Counted from the first letter of the stretch, positions 1 through 5,495 are shown. The stretch: 8,263 nucleotides of DNA from Syntrophaceae bacterium UBA3084 (GCA_002367335.1 DFBI01000109.1:1-8263); one strand, 5' to 3'. A program made the numbers and translations. The notes: generated from the letters alone by a model not told the origin.

Positions 1-1
1 T

Positions 2-247
2 GAAGAGGGTAGTCTTATTGATAGCGGGAACATAGAGATAGGTGGTAGAATCCCAGTAAATCCCAGTGGTGGGTTGCTTGCCAAAGGACATCCGGTAGGC
101 GCTACAGGAATAGCGCAGGTTTGTGAGGTTACCTGGCAGTTGAGAGGTCAGGCCGGAGAGAGACAGGTTGAAGGAGCTAAGACTGGGATGACACACTGCC
201 ACGGTGCTCAAGGGGCTGCTTGCGCCGTGCATATATTAAAAAGATGA
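2..247 (+). CDS. Thiolase family protein (acetyl-CoA acetyltransferase-like), C-terminal fragment
   Basis: The reading frame is open from the window edge and ends at TGA 245-247, giving the last 81 residues of a thiolase; the N-terminal part lies outside the window. Visible family marks are VNPSGG at fragment residues 19-24, the GHPVGATG loop with its active-site His at residues 29-36, and a CHG triplet at 66-68. CHG matches the CxG motif holding the second catalytic cysteine of thiolases. The acylating cysteine would be upstream and cannot be seen. Thiolases condense two acyl-CoA (biosynthetic) or cleave 3-ketoacyl-CoA (degradative). Next to a PHA cluster a PhaA-like role supplying acetoacetyl-CoA is plausible. 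However, the SCP2-thiolase-like style of the C-terminus fits other acyl-CoA pathways equally well, so no symbol is given. Thiolase family is secure; substrate is not. Confidence 0.9.
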   Translation, partial: EEGSLIDSGNIEIGGRIPVNPSGGLLAKGHPVGATGIAQVCEVTWQLRGQAGERQVEGAKTGMTHCHGAQGAACAVHILKR

Positions 248-332
248 AAAAGAAGAGAGCGTTCCATCTGGCAATATCAGCGAATGACTTTCAAGCCCGA
301 AGCCTTTTCACAGCTATAAATCCATATGCTCT

Positions 333-709
333 TCAGGCAGTCTGAAGTTCAACGTGGGTTCTCAGATTAAGGGTTTAGCCCCTGGTTTTCTTATCCCCTT
401 CATACTGTAAGTCTCCATAACCTGTCCCTTGTGACCGTCATAGATTGCATCAGGGTCTGAGAGATTCTGGAGAGAATCGTTAGGAATCACTTTCGGCGGT
501 TTCAGTGAAACCTCTGGCGTGGTTCCATCGGAAACCGCTGTCACGGCGTACTGTTCCTGTAAGACACGTGAGATAAGCTTGTAACTGTGCATGGTGACGA
601 CGCCGGGGTTGTTATTGAAGGATTGGAGAAGATCAAAGAAACCAAAGTTGACTTCATCAAGGGTCTTTTCGGATTTGGACTTTTTGCAAGTCCACCAACC
701 CTGAACCAT
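333..709 (-). pseudogene. Decayed DDE transposase remnant
   Basis: A minus-strand frame (709 down to 362, 115 codons) reads like the middle of an insertion-sequence transposase. It contains an HSYKLISRVLQEQ stretch, then NDSLQNLSDPDAIYDGHKG followed by QVMETYS. I recall the SDPDA-x-Y-x-GHKG block followed by a GYQVQ-like segment from DDE transposases; the GYQ part seems deleted here. The frame ends at 362-364. The -1 frame immediately continues with NLRTHVELQTA (368-333), which looks like the expected next segment (a LNLITHVE-type motif), and then also stops. That points to a frameshift plus a further nonsense mutation. The N-terminus and the C-terminal catalytic region are missing. No terminal inverted repeats or target duplication are visible. 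The remnant separates the thiolase from phaR. The IS family is not assigned. Confidence 0.6.
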
Positions 710-721
710 TCAAATGTTACT

Positions 722-1207
722 TTATTCCTTCGTTTTGTTATTGCCCGCTGTTTTACTTTTTCTATCTTCTGCATGCGGGGCAAAATCGAAAAAGGGCCTA
801 AAAGGTGCGAACTCAGCCAAGGGTCCTTTGGTCAGACTTGATGCGTTCATGCCCATATCAAGCCACTTTTTAAACTGACCATCGGCAAACTTTTTGTAAG
901 ACAGATAGTTTTGAATGGTTTGATAGAGGTGTTTTTCGAAGAATTCACTAAGTATACTTTCTCCGTATTGAATGAACAGTAGGAGTAAAGGTACGGGCAG
1001 AACATTTTTATTATTTTTTGCTTCTTCCAGGATAATCTGTGTAAGTACAAAGGCGGTAACATCTTCTTTGGTTTTAGCGTCAATAATTTCCACGTGTTGA
1101 CTCTGTTTAATCATGTGACTTATATCATCGAGAGTTATATAAGCGCTCTTTTCTGTGTCATACAACCGCCTGTTAGCATATTTTTTGATTAATATCTTAT
1201 CAGTCAT
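722..1207 (-). CDS. phaR: PHA synthesis repressor PhaR
   Basis: This 161-residue protein opens with the characteristic DNA-binding domain of the PHA accumulation regulators (PHB_acc_N type). IKKYANRRLYDT is at residues 7-18, YITLDDI at 23-29, and IIDAKTKEDVTAFVLTQII at about 41-59. A helical region follows at about 70-118, corresponding to the polymer-sensing part of the family. The tail (145-161) is basic and probably disordered. In characterised members PhaR represses phasin genes and its own gene, and is released when it binds nascent PHA granules. The ATG at 1207 has a GAGGGG Shine-Dalgarno at 1214-1219 on the minus strand. The gene is transcribed divergently from the phasin genes, with a shared 268-bp control region. 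It should not be confused with the unrelated class IV synthase subunit also called PhaR. Confidence 0.95.
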   Translation of the reverse strand: MTDKILIKKYANRRLYDTEKSAYITLDDISHMIKQSQHVEIIDAKTKEDVTAFVLTQIILEEAKNNKNVLPVPLLLLFIQYGESILSEFFEKHLYQTIQNYLSYKKFADGQFKKWLDMGMNASSLTKGPLAEFAPFRPFFDFAPHAEDRKSKTAGNNKTKE

Positions 1208-1235
1208 TTTATTCCCCTCACTTTTAGATAGAATC

Positions 1236-1257
1236 GCATTATTTTATAACATAATGC
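1236..1257. promoter_or_regulatory. Palindrome over the phaR promoter, possible autoregulatory operator
   Basis: GCATTAT (1236-1242) and ATAATGC (1251-1257) form a perfect inverted repeat with an 8-bp spacer. It overlaps the proposed -10 element of phaR (1243-1248, minus strand). GTTGCA-type half-sites lie in and just beside it (minus strand, 1255-1260). PhaR proteins are known to bind TGC/GCA-containing sites and to autoregulate, so an operator is a reasonable inference. The region is AT-rich, which raises the chance of accidental palindromes. Confidence 0.4.
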
Positions 1258-1270
1258 AACAAAAAATCAA
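1243..1270 (-). promoter_or_regulatory. Candidate sigma70 promoter of phaR
   Basis: On the minus strand, TTGATT (1270-1265) and TATAAA (1248-1243) are separated by 16 bp. This would place the transcription start near 1236, leaving a leader of about 30 nt before the phaR ATG. The -10 differs from consensus at one position and the -35 at two. Confidence 0.45.
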
Positions 1271-1376
1271 TATATTATTTTTCCGCATACACTCTGGCAG
1301 GTCTGTTATATTTGTATATATAATTATATCAATCTGTTACCACAAACAATAATTACGATGGTGCCAGAAAATAAAT

Positions 1377-1391
1377 TGTTGCAACGCAACA
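1377..1391. promoter_or_regulatory. Probable PhaR operator upstream of the phasin promoter
   Basis: TGTTGC-AAC-GCAACA is a perfect 6-bp inverted repeat with a 3-bp spacer, ending 7 bp before the -35 hexamer of the phasin promoter. Its core is TGC-N3-GCA, the spacing I recall for PhaR sites in alphaproteobacteria (CTGC-N3-GCAG type). Lying between phaR and the phasin genes it is the best operator candidate in the window. Sequence and position are observed; binding is inferred. Confidence 0.6.
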
Positions 1392-1398
1392 TTTTACC

Positions 1399-1426
1399 TT
1401 GACAAATGAAATTTATGTATTAAAAT
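1399..1426 (+). promoter_or_regulatory. Sigma70-type promoter of the phasin operon
   Basis: A perfect TTGACA (1399-1404) is followed after 16 bp by TAAAAT (1421-1426), one mismatch from the consensus -10. The predicted start near 1433 gives a leader of about 43 nt before the first phasin gene. This is the best-looking promoter in the window, as expected for an abundant granule protein under repressor control. Confidence 0.7.
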
Positions 1427-1475
1427 GTGTGTATTCAATATCTATTATAAAAAAATATGAAGGAGGAATAAAATT

Positions 1476-1751
1476 ATGGATTTGGAAAAGATAGTAAAGC
1501 AGACGATTGATTTTCAGAAAGCGACTTTTGACAACACCTTTAATGCCATGACCATGTTGCAGGAACAGGCGGAAAGAATGTCCAACATGTTTTTGGGCCA
1601 AAGCCAGGGACTGCCCGAAGAAGGGAAAAAGGTTATTGGTGAATGGGTCGATGCCTATAAAAAGGGACGTGAGGATTTCAAAAAGTCTGTAGATGAAAGT
1701 TTTAAAAAGGTAGAAGGTTTCTTTGCCGATGTAGAGAAATCTAAAAAATAG
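1476..1751 (+). CDS. phaP: Phasin-like granule-associated protein 1
   Basis: This small protein of 91 residues is all helical in appearance, without signal peptide or membrane segment. It has phasin-like features: an N-terminal amphipathic stretch (KQTIDFQKATFDNTFN, residues 8-23), a glutamine/methionine-rich middle, and a C-terminal VDAYKKGREDFKKSVDESF helix rich in Lys/Glu pairs (58-76). Phasins coat PHA granules and control their size and number. The ATG has a strong AGGAGG (1461-1466) nine bases upstream. It is the first gene after a good promoter and a PhaR-like operator, and has a diverged tandem copy just downstream. The assignment rests on composition, size and context rather than a single diagnostic motif; another granule-binding helical protein is possible. 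Confidence 0.75.
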   Translation: MDLEKIVKQTIDFQKATFDNTFNAMTMLQEQAERMSNMFLGQSQGLPEEGKKVIGEWVDAYKKGREDFKKSVDESFKKVEGFFADVEKSKK

Positions 1752-1764
1752 TAACATCGAGTCA

Positions 1765-1812
1765 CGAATAGCAAGATCACGGGATAAAAAAATTCCTTGA
1801 TCTCGCTATTCG
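1765..1812. repeat. Long hairpin between the two phasin genes
   Basis: Arms 1765-1785 and 1792-1812 pair at 19 of 21 positions (one G-U), closing on a six-A loop (1786-1791). The mismatches are A-C at 1773/1804 and C-T at 1780/1797. No T-tract follows, so a classic terminator is unlikely. It could stabilise or process the phasin mRNA, or be a remnant of a small palindromic repeat. Confidence 0.65.
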
Positions 1813-1815
1813 AGA

Positions 1816-1839
1816 TGCAACTAATAAAAATATGTTGCA
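1816..1839. promoter_or_regulatory. TGCAAC/GTTGCA inverted repeat before the second phasin
   Basis: TGCAAC (1816-1821) and GTTGCA (1834-1839) form a perfect inverted repeat with a 12-bp spacer, ending at the first base of the AGGAGG Shine-Dalgarno of the second phasin. The half-site resembles those in the proposed operator at 1377-1391. It may be a second PhaR site or an RNA hairpin limiting access to the ribosome binding site. Confidence 0.35.
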
Positions 1840-1852
1840 GGAGGAATAAAAA

Positions 1853-2125
1853 ATGGAACAACAGAAAAAGATGGTTAAGCAGGTAATAGATTTTCAGAAG
1901 ACTGCCTTTGATAACTCCTTTAACGTCATTACCCTGGCGCAGGAGCAAATGGAAAAGGTGGTTGACATCCATTTGAGTCAGGCTATGTGGCTTCCCGAGG
2001 ATGGGAAAAAAGTCATTAATCAATGGGTCGATACATGCAGGGAAGGGCGTGAGAATTTCAAGAAGGCCGTAGATAATAATTATCAAAAGGTAGAAGACTT
2101 CCTTGCCGGTGCATACAAGGAATAA
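1853..2125 (+). CDS. phaP: Phasin-like granule-associated protein 2
   Basis: This 90-residue paralogue of the upstream phasin is about 55% identical to it over 80 aligned residues by hand alignment. Shared blocks are VKQ-x-IDFQK, FDN-x-FN, LPE-x-GKKVI, WVD and GRE-x-FKK-x-VD. The leaders are also alike: AGGAGGAATAAAA precedes both start codons, so the ribosome binding site was duplicated with the gene. Composition is again helical, soluble and charged. The PHA granule surface is the expected location. Its stop lies only 6 bp before the start of the PhaC-like gene, so the two are almost certainly co-transcribed and probably translationally coupled. Divergence between copies (for example Gly45-Gln-Gly-like versus Ala-Met-Trp near the middle) suggests they are not simply redundant. 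Confidence 0.72.
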   Translation: MEQQKKMVKQVIDFQKTAFDNSFNVITLAQEQMEKVVDIHLSQAMWLPEDGKKVINQWVDTCREGRENFKKAVDNNYQKVEDFLAGAYKE

Positions 2126-2131
2126 CTCATT

Positions 2132-3739
2132 ATGTTGAAAGGCATGTACATGAAAGATTTGTTTGATCTGAATTCTGACTTCTATAGTTTTATGTTTGAG
2201 AATCCTGGGAAATTAATGGAATGGCAACTGAAGATGCTTGAGGCAACAGGCCATCTTATAAATGCCGAACAGACTTACTGGGCCGGTCTTAGTAAGTATA
2301 TCAACGATTTTATGATTCCGTATATGACCGCAGTGAAATATATTACACATGTCGAACAGGATAGAATTTCACATGCTCCATTTGCAGACAGCATGAAAGC
2401 CTATACGGAGTTATTAGAGCTTAATCTTGGCCTTGCCGGTAAGGAGATTGCCTGTAGGATAACGGCCATAAATAATTATCATCTTCCTGAGTTGAACAGA
2501 TGCTTTTTAGCATGTCTTAATACCGTGTTTAACTCAAAGGGCGAGGATATCTTTGAATTTATCGCCAGACATGCGGAAACACTGGAGTCGGTCACTTATC
2601 AATATCACCAGTCTATCCGGGATATTGAGCCGGAATACGGTTTTCACTTTGAACGAGCTGGTTATGAAAAGACAGCGGAGACAGACCGGTTTGAACTTTA
2701 CCAGGTGCTTCCCAACGAGAAAAAAGTCAAGGTCAGAGAAAATGGAAAACCGGTTCTAATCATTCCGCCCTATGTCCTGGGTTCGAATGTTCTCGCTTTT
2801 CTGCCGGGGGAAGGCAAAAGCTATGTGCATAGTTTTGCGAATCAGGGAATCCCTACCTACATCAGAATACTGAAGGATATAAAAACGACTCTGGCTGTTC
2901 AGGTGATGACCGGTGAGGAGGATGCCCTTGATACCCGTTATTTTTGTGAGCGGGTAAAGGCGAAACATGGAAAGTTGCTAACTCTGAACGGTTATTGTCA
3001 AGGAGGATTCTCGGCAGTGTGCGATCTCCTGTCAGGTGAGCTGGACGGTCTGGTAGATGTTCTGATTACGTGTGTGTCTCCCATTGACGGCACCAGGAGT
3101 AAGGGATTGGGAAAGTTCTTGAGAAACCTGCCGCAGCGATTCAATGATCTTGCTTATGGAACAAAGACCCTGCGCAATGGCAATCAGGTAGCCGATGGCG
3201 ACCTCATGAGCTGGGTTTATAAGATGAAAAGCTTGAATGATGAAGCCCCGATTATTGCTTTTTACCGGGATTTGATGATGTTGAAAAATGCATCTGATGG
3301 CGATTCCCGGGAGGGGAAAAAATTGAATGTCAGCAAAACCGCATTGGCAATCAACTACTGGCTGACCTATGAACGAAATGATCTTCCCATGGCGATCACT
3401 GATATGAGTTTTAAATCATACAACATACCCATAACAAGCGATGGAACTCTTCCAGTAAAACTTTTCGACCGGAAACTCAATTTCAAGCGCCTGAAAGAAA
3501 AGGGGATCAGGTGGCTTGTCTGTTACGGTGAAAAGGATGATCTTGTGGAAAAAGAAACAGCACTTGCCCCGTTGGATTATGTAGATGCTGAGGTTACGAT
3601 GTTTCCTAAAGGTCATGTGGCAATAGCTACTTCCTGGTCACTTCCGACTACCAAATACGGTTTGCATAAGCGTTTTGAAAATAATCAGCGAGGTCCGGTA
3701 CGTTATCATCTAGATATGGAAGAAGAATACAAAGGGTAA
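2132..3739 (+). CDS. PhaC-like alpha/beta-hydrolase (divergent PHA synthase family, COG3243-like)
   Basis: This 535-residue protein has a PHA synthase-type alpha/beta-hydrolase core at about residues 200-515. It has a lipase-box-like GYCQGG with nucleophile Cys289, a GEKDD turn with candidate Asp469, and KGHVAIAT with His495, so the triad is complete. PVLIIPPYVLG at 207-217 matches the strand before the oxyanion loop. The first 170 residues are helical and begin with a NPGKLMEWQLKMLEATG segment (24-40), reminiscent of the granule-associated N-terminus of class I synthases. The protein differs from the class III PhaC at 6405: it is longer, with a different box and no PhaE-like gene directly attached. 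Alternatives are an intracellular PHA depolymerase, some of which also use Cys, or an acyltransferase. The start is uncertain: ATG 2132 follows AAGGA (2117-2121), while ATG 2150 follows AAAGG at a better distance. It is co-transcribed with the phasins. Confidence 0.8.
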   Translation: MLKGMYMKDLFDLNSDFYSFMFENPGKLMEWQLKMLEATGHLINAEQTYWAGLSKYINDFMIPYMTAVKYITHVEQDRISHAPFADSMKAYTELLELNLGLAGKEIACRITAINNYHLPELNRCFLACLNTVFNSKGEDIFEFIARHAETLESVTYQYHQSIRDIEPEYGFHFERAGYEKTAETDRFELYQVLPNEKKVKVRENGKPVLIIPPYVLGSNVLAFLPGEGKSYVHSFANQGIPTYIRILKDIKTTLAVQVMTGEEDALDTRYFCERVKAKHGKLLTLNGYCQGGFSAVCDLLSGELDGLVDVLITCVSPIDGTRSKGLGKFLRNLPQRFNDLAYGTKTLRNGNQVADGDLMSWVYKMKSLNDEAPIIAFYRDLMMLKNASDGDSREGKKLNVSKTALAINYWLTYERNDLPMAITDMSFKSYNIPITSDGTLPVKLFDRKLNFKRLKEKGIRWLVCYGEKDDLVEKETALAPLDYVDAEVTMFPKGHVAIATSWSLPTTKYGLHKRFENNQRGPVRYHLDMEEEYKG

Positions 3740-3790
3740 CTTTCAATCTTGAGTGCTAAGAATTTAATTTTGTTGAGGATAAATCAAAAT

Positions 3791-3923
3791 CATTAACTGA
3801 AGAATACTCGGAGACGCTTGCTGTAATGTTTTTTACCACGAAAACCCCAAAGATAAAGAAAAAAAAGTTTTGTACTCTTCGTGTTCTTTGCGGTGATTAC
3901 CAATAGAATTTCTTCAGTTAGTG
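3791..3923. repeat. MITE-like palindromic element, 133 bp
   Basis: The 3740-3968 gap has no gene. It holds 14-bp terminal inverted repeats (3791-3804 and 3910-3923, 13 perfect pairs and one G-T) enclosing an imperfect inner palindrome (3835-3853 with 3876-3894). The right inner arm reads, on the minus strand, as an ACCGCAAAGAACACGAAGAG motif. I recall motifs of this kind as widespread intergenic repeats in environmental proteobacteria. Several mismatches are A-C, consistent with decay of an originally better palindrome. It may form a cruciform or an RNA stem between the PhaC-like gene and the following gene. Confidence 0.6.
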
Positions 3924-3968
3924 CCGTTTGAAAGGTAAATAATCAGCTAAATGAAGGAGAAAAATGTT

Positions 3969-4553
3969 ATGGATAAGCAATTTTTGCAATTCTGGGGGGA
4001 TTCTTTTGTCAATTCCGCAAAAGGGCAAAAGCAATTGGAAGATATGACCAAATGGATGGGGCAGGGATTCAAGGGAGTCGACTATTTGACTGATCTATTT
4101 CAAAAAGCCTATGGGTTGGACCGAATATCCGATGCCGGCGATGAATATGTAAAGATGTGGAAAGAAGCGATAGAAAATTTTGAGAAGTCTTTAAATGACT
4201 ATCTGGACTTAATGGGTGTAGTACCCCGGAAAGAACACCGGATATTATTAAATAAATATGAGAATCTCGGTGAAGAGGTTGCAGATCTCCGAACGTTTGT
4301 TGCCAATCAGAAAAAGGAAATTAGCGGTTGCGAAAAAACAGTTTCTGCGAAGGGAAAAACGCTTGAGGACAAAAAGAAAATAATTGCGGAACAGAAAAAA
4401 GTGATTATGAGTCAGAAGAAAGAGATCAACAGCTATGGGAAGACAGTTGACAGGCTGCGAAAAGAACTTGATAGCCGGAAGAGGGCAATGGCAGATCAGA
4501 AAAAGGTAATTGGCTCTCAGGAAAAGAAATTGTCGAGGACGAAGACCCAATAA
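3969..4553 (+). CDS. PhaE-like coiled-coil granule protein A
   Basis: The product has 194 residues from ATG 3969, which lies nine bases after AGGAG (3955-3959); the upstream in-frame ATG 3951 overlaps that site and is rejected. The N-terminal half (1-80) is helical with aromatic groups (FLQFWG 5-10, W29, W64). It leads to GVVPRKEHRILLNKYENL (83-100), which resembles the Pro-Thr/Arg-x-x-(E)H coiled-coil anchor near the end of PhaE and some phasins. The remainder (about 100-190) is a Lys/Gln-rich coiled coil with repeats beginning at residues 112, 140 and 175 (AxQKK-x-I). The 28 and 35 residue offsets are whole numbers of heptads. No signal peptide or membrane segment is seen. It probably binds the granule or a synthase through the N-terminal domain. 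A class IV PhaR-like synthase subunit is an alternative. The function is inferred from context. Confidence 0.6.
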   Translation: MDKQFLQFWGDSFVNSAKGQKQLEDMTKWMGQGFKGVDYLTDLFQKAYGLDRISDAGDEYVKMWKEAIENFEKSLNDYLDLMGVVPRKEHRILLNKYENLGEEVADLRTFVANQKKEISGCEKTVSAKGKTLEDKKKIIAEQKKVIMSQKKEINSYGKTVDRLRKELDSRKRAMADQKKVIGSQEKKLSRTKTQ

Positions 4554-4635
4554 CACACAAAACACACTTTCGCATAATAATATTTTTATGACCAATTGGA
4601 CCACCTGGAAGAAGAATTATAATGAGATGTGCCTT

Positions 4636-5139
4636 ATGGATAAAAACTTTTTGGAATTCTGGGGAAATTTTCTGCTAAGCGCCGCCAAGGGGAAAAAGCA
4701 GGTAGAAGACATGAATGAATGGATCGGACAGGGGTTAAAGGGTTTTGAAGATCTTTCTAATATGTTCCAAAAGTCCTATGGTTTGGATAAGACGAGCAAG
4801 GATGATCCGGATTATATAGAGATATGGAATCGAGCGTCAGAAAGTTTCTTAAATTCTTTCGGGAATTATTTAAACCTCCTTGGGGTTGTTCCGAGAAAAG
4901 AACATTTGTCGTTAGTTGAAAAATATGAGAAACTAAAAGAAAAAGTTGTCTCCCAGGAGGAGACAATTAAACATCTTAAAAAACTTTTGAACACCAAATC
5001 TGTAGATGAAGGGGGCATACTCGACGGATATCAGTCCCTCATGGAAAAACAGGCGGCTGAATTTCAGGAGTTAACAAAGAACCTTGGCCACCTTTTTCAA
5101 ACTGAGATTTCCAAGGCAAAGACTACTAAAAAACCGTGA
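4636..5139 (+). CDS. PhaE-like coiled-coil granule protein B
   Basis: This 167-residue paralogue of the preceding protein aligns with it without gaps over the first 100 residues, 53 identical by hand count. Shared blocks are FWG, AKG-x-KQ, GQG-x-KG, FQK-x-YGL and an identical GVVPRKEH at 83-90. The C-termini diverge completely: here a short coiled coil (about 95-120) is followed by an IL-D-GYQSLMEKQAAEFQEL helix and a basic AKTTKKP end. ATG 4636 is chosen because it matches the start of the paralogue. Its Shine-Dalgarno is weak, and ATG 4627 or 4588 are possible; an extension to 4510 would overlap the previous gene and lacks homology. The pair looks like a duplication with tail exchange, suggesting different partners for a common granule- or synthase-binding head. 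The exact function is unknown. Confidence 0.6.
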   Translation: MDKNFLEFWGNFLLSAAKGKKQVEDMNEWIGQGLKGFEDLSNMFQKSYGLDKTSKDDPDYIEIWNRASESFLNSFGNYLNLLGVVPRKEHLSLVEKYEKLKEKVVSQEETIKHLKKLLNTKSVDEGGILDGYQSLMEKQAAEFQELTKNLGHLFQTEISKAKTTKKP

Positions 5140-5191
5140 ATAAACATGGATCTTTGACGATGTGACTTTCTGTCCGTCTCAGACGAATTTG

Positions 5192-5232
5192 CAGTGACTC
5201 GGTGAACCTTTTAGTCCCTTAGTGGTAAAATT
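5192..5232. repeat. Decayed copy of the ACCAC-GAAGG type intergenic repeat
   Basis: Read on the minus strand, this stretch begins TTTACCACTAAGGGAC and continues through AAAAGGTTCACCGAG. It resembles the TTACCACGAA segment inside the element at 3791-3923. The match is short and degenerate. The rest of 5140-5277 shows nothing recognisable beyond an AAATTCTT/AAGAATTT inverted repeat near 5228-5256. Confidence 0.3.
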
Positions 5233-5277
5233 CTTGCAAAAATGGCAAAAGAATTTCATTATGGCTGATAAGTTCTC

Positions 5278-5421
5278 GCTAAACTTAAATCCGAATATCG
5301 AATGACAAAAATACAAATATCTAAACGGGAAAGAGTTAAACTTTTTACAATAGAGTTAATGCCACTTTTGTGGCGTTGATGTTTTGAACATTTGGACATT
5401 AGAAATTCGGATTTGTTTCGC
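5278..5421. repeat. Imperfect palindromic element before phaE
   Basis: AAATCCGAAT (5287-5296) and ATTCGGATTT (5405-5414) are perfect complements, and pairing continues inwards to 5310/5391 with 20 of 24 positions matching. Outwards, GCTAAAC (5278-5284) and GTTTCGC (5415-5421) match at 6 of 7. A small hairpin sits inside (5356-5379: GCCAC-TTTT-GTGGC core extended by weak pairs). The flank to 5446 contains CGTATTTCGAATTT, typical in style of intergenic repeats. It accounts for much of the 356-bp gene-free gap at 5140-5495 and may separate the phaE-phaC unit from upstream genes. Confidence 0.5.
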
Positions 5422-5443
5422 ATTTAGTGCTTCGTATTTCGAA

Positions 5444-5471
5444 TTTCCAGTTTATCTGGGTTAGGTATAAA
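5444..5471 (+). promoter_or_regulatory. Weak candidate promoter for phaE-phaC
   Basis: TTTCCA (5444-5449) and TATAAA (5466-5471) are separated by 16 bp, the -35 being poor. It would give a short leader before the AAGGAG site (5481-5486) of phaE. The long gap upstream makes a separate promoter plausible, but this one is only a guess. Confidence 0.25.
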
Positions 5472-5495
5472 TGTATTTATAAGGAGTCGTGAGCT

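Noticed and set aside
331..347. CTTCAG-GCAGT-CTGAAG hairpin downstream of the thiolase
   Set aside because: The stem is only 6 bp, no T-run follows and it lies within the transposase relic; not enough for a terminator.
541..783. Minus-strand ORF of 80 codons
   Set aside because: It overlaps phaR's end and the transposase relic in another frame, with low-complexity composition; a frame shadow.
587..841. Plus-strand ORF of 84 codons
   Set aside because: It runs antisense to the transposase relic and the end of phaR, has no ribosome binding site and no family resemblance.
1655..2086. Minus-strand ORF of 143 codons across both phasins
   Set aside because: It is antisense to two well-supported genes and hydrophobic only because Lys/Glu codons read Phe/Leu in reverse; a similar shadow occurs opposite the first phasin (1413-1757).
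2553..2759. Plus-strand ORF of 68 codons inside the PhaC-like gene
   Set aside because: It is a frame shadow inside a long gene whose catalytic motifs lie on both sides; no frameshift is needed.
4510..4635. N-terminal extension of PhaE-like protein B, which would overlap protein A
   Set aside because: The extension is basic and without homology to the paralogue; homology begins exactly at ATG 4636. The weak ribosome binding site leaves some doubt.
5356..5379. Hairpin as a rho-independent terminator
   Set aside because: The GC core is only 5 bp with outer A-T and G-T pairs, and it is followed by TGTTTTG rather than a real T-tract; treated as part of the palindromic element.
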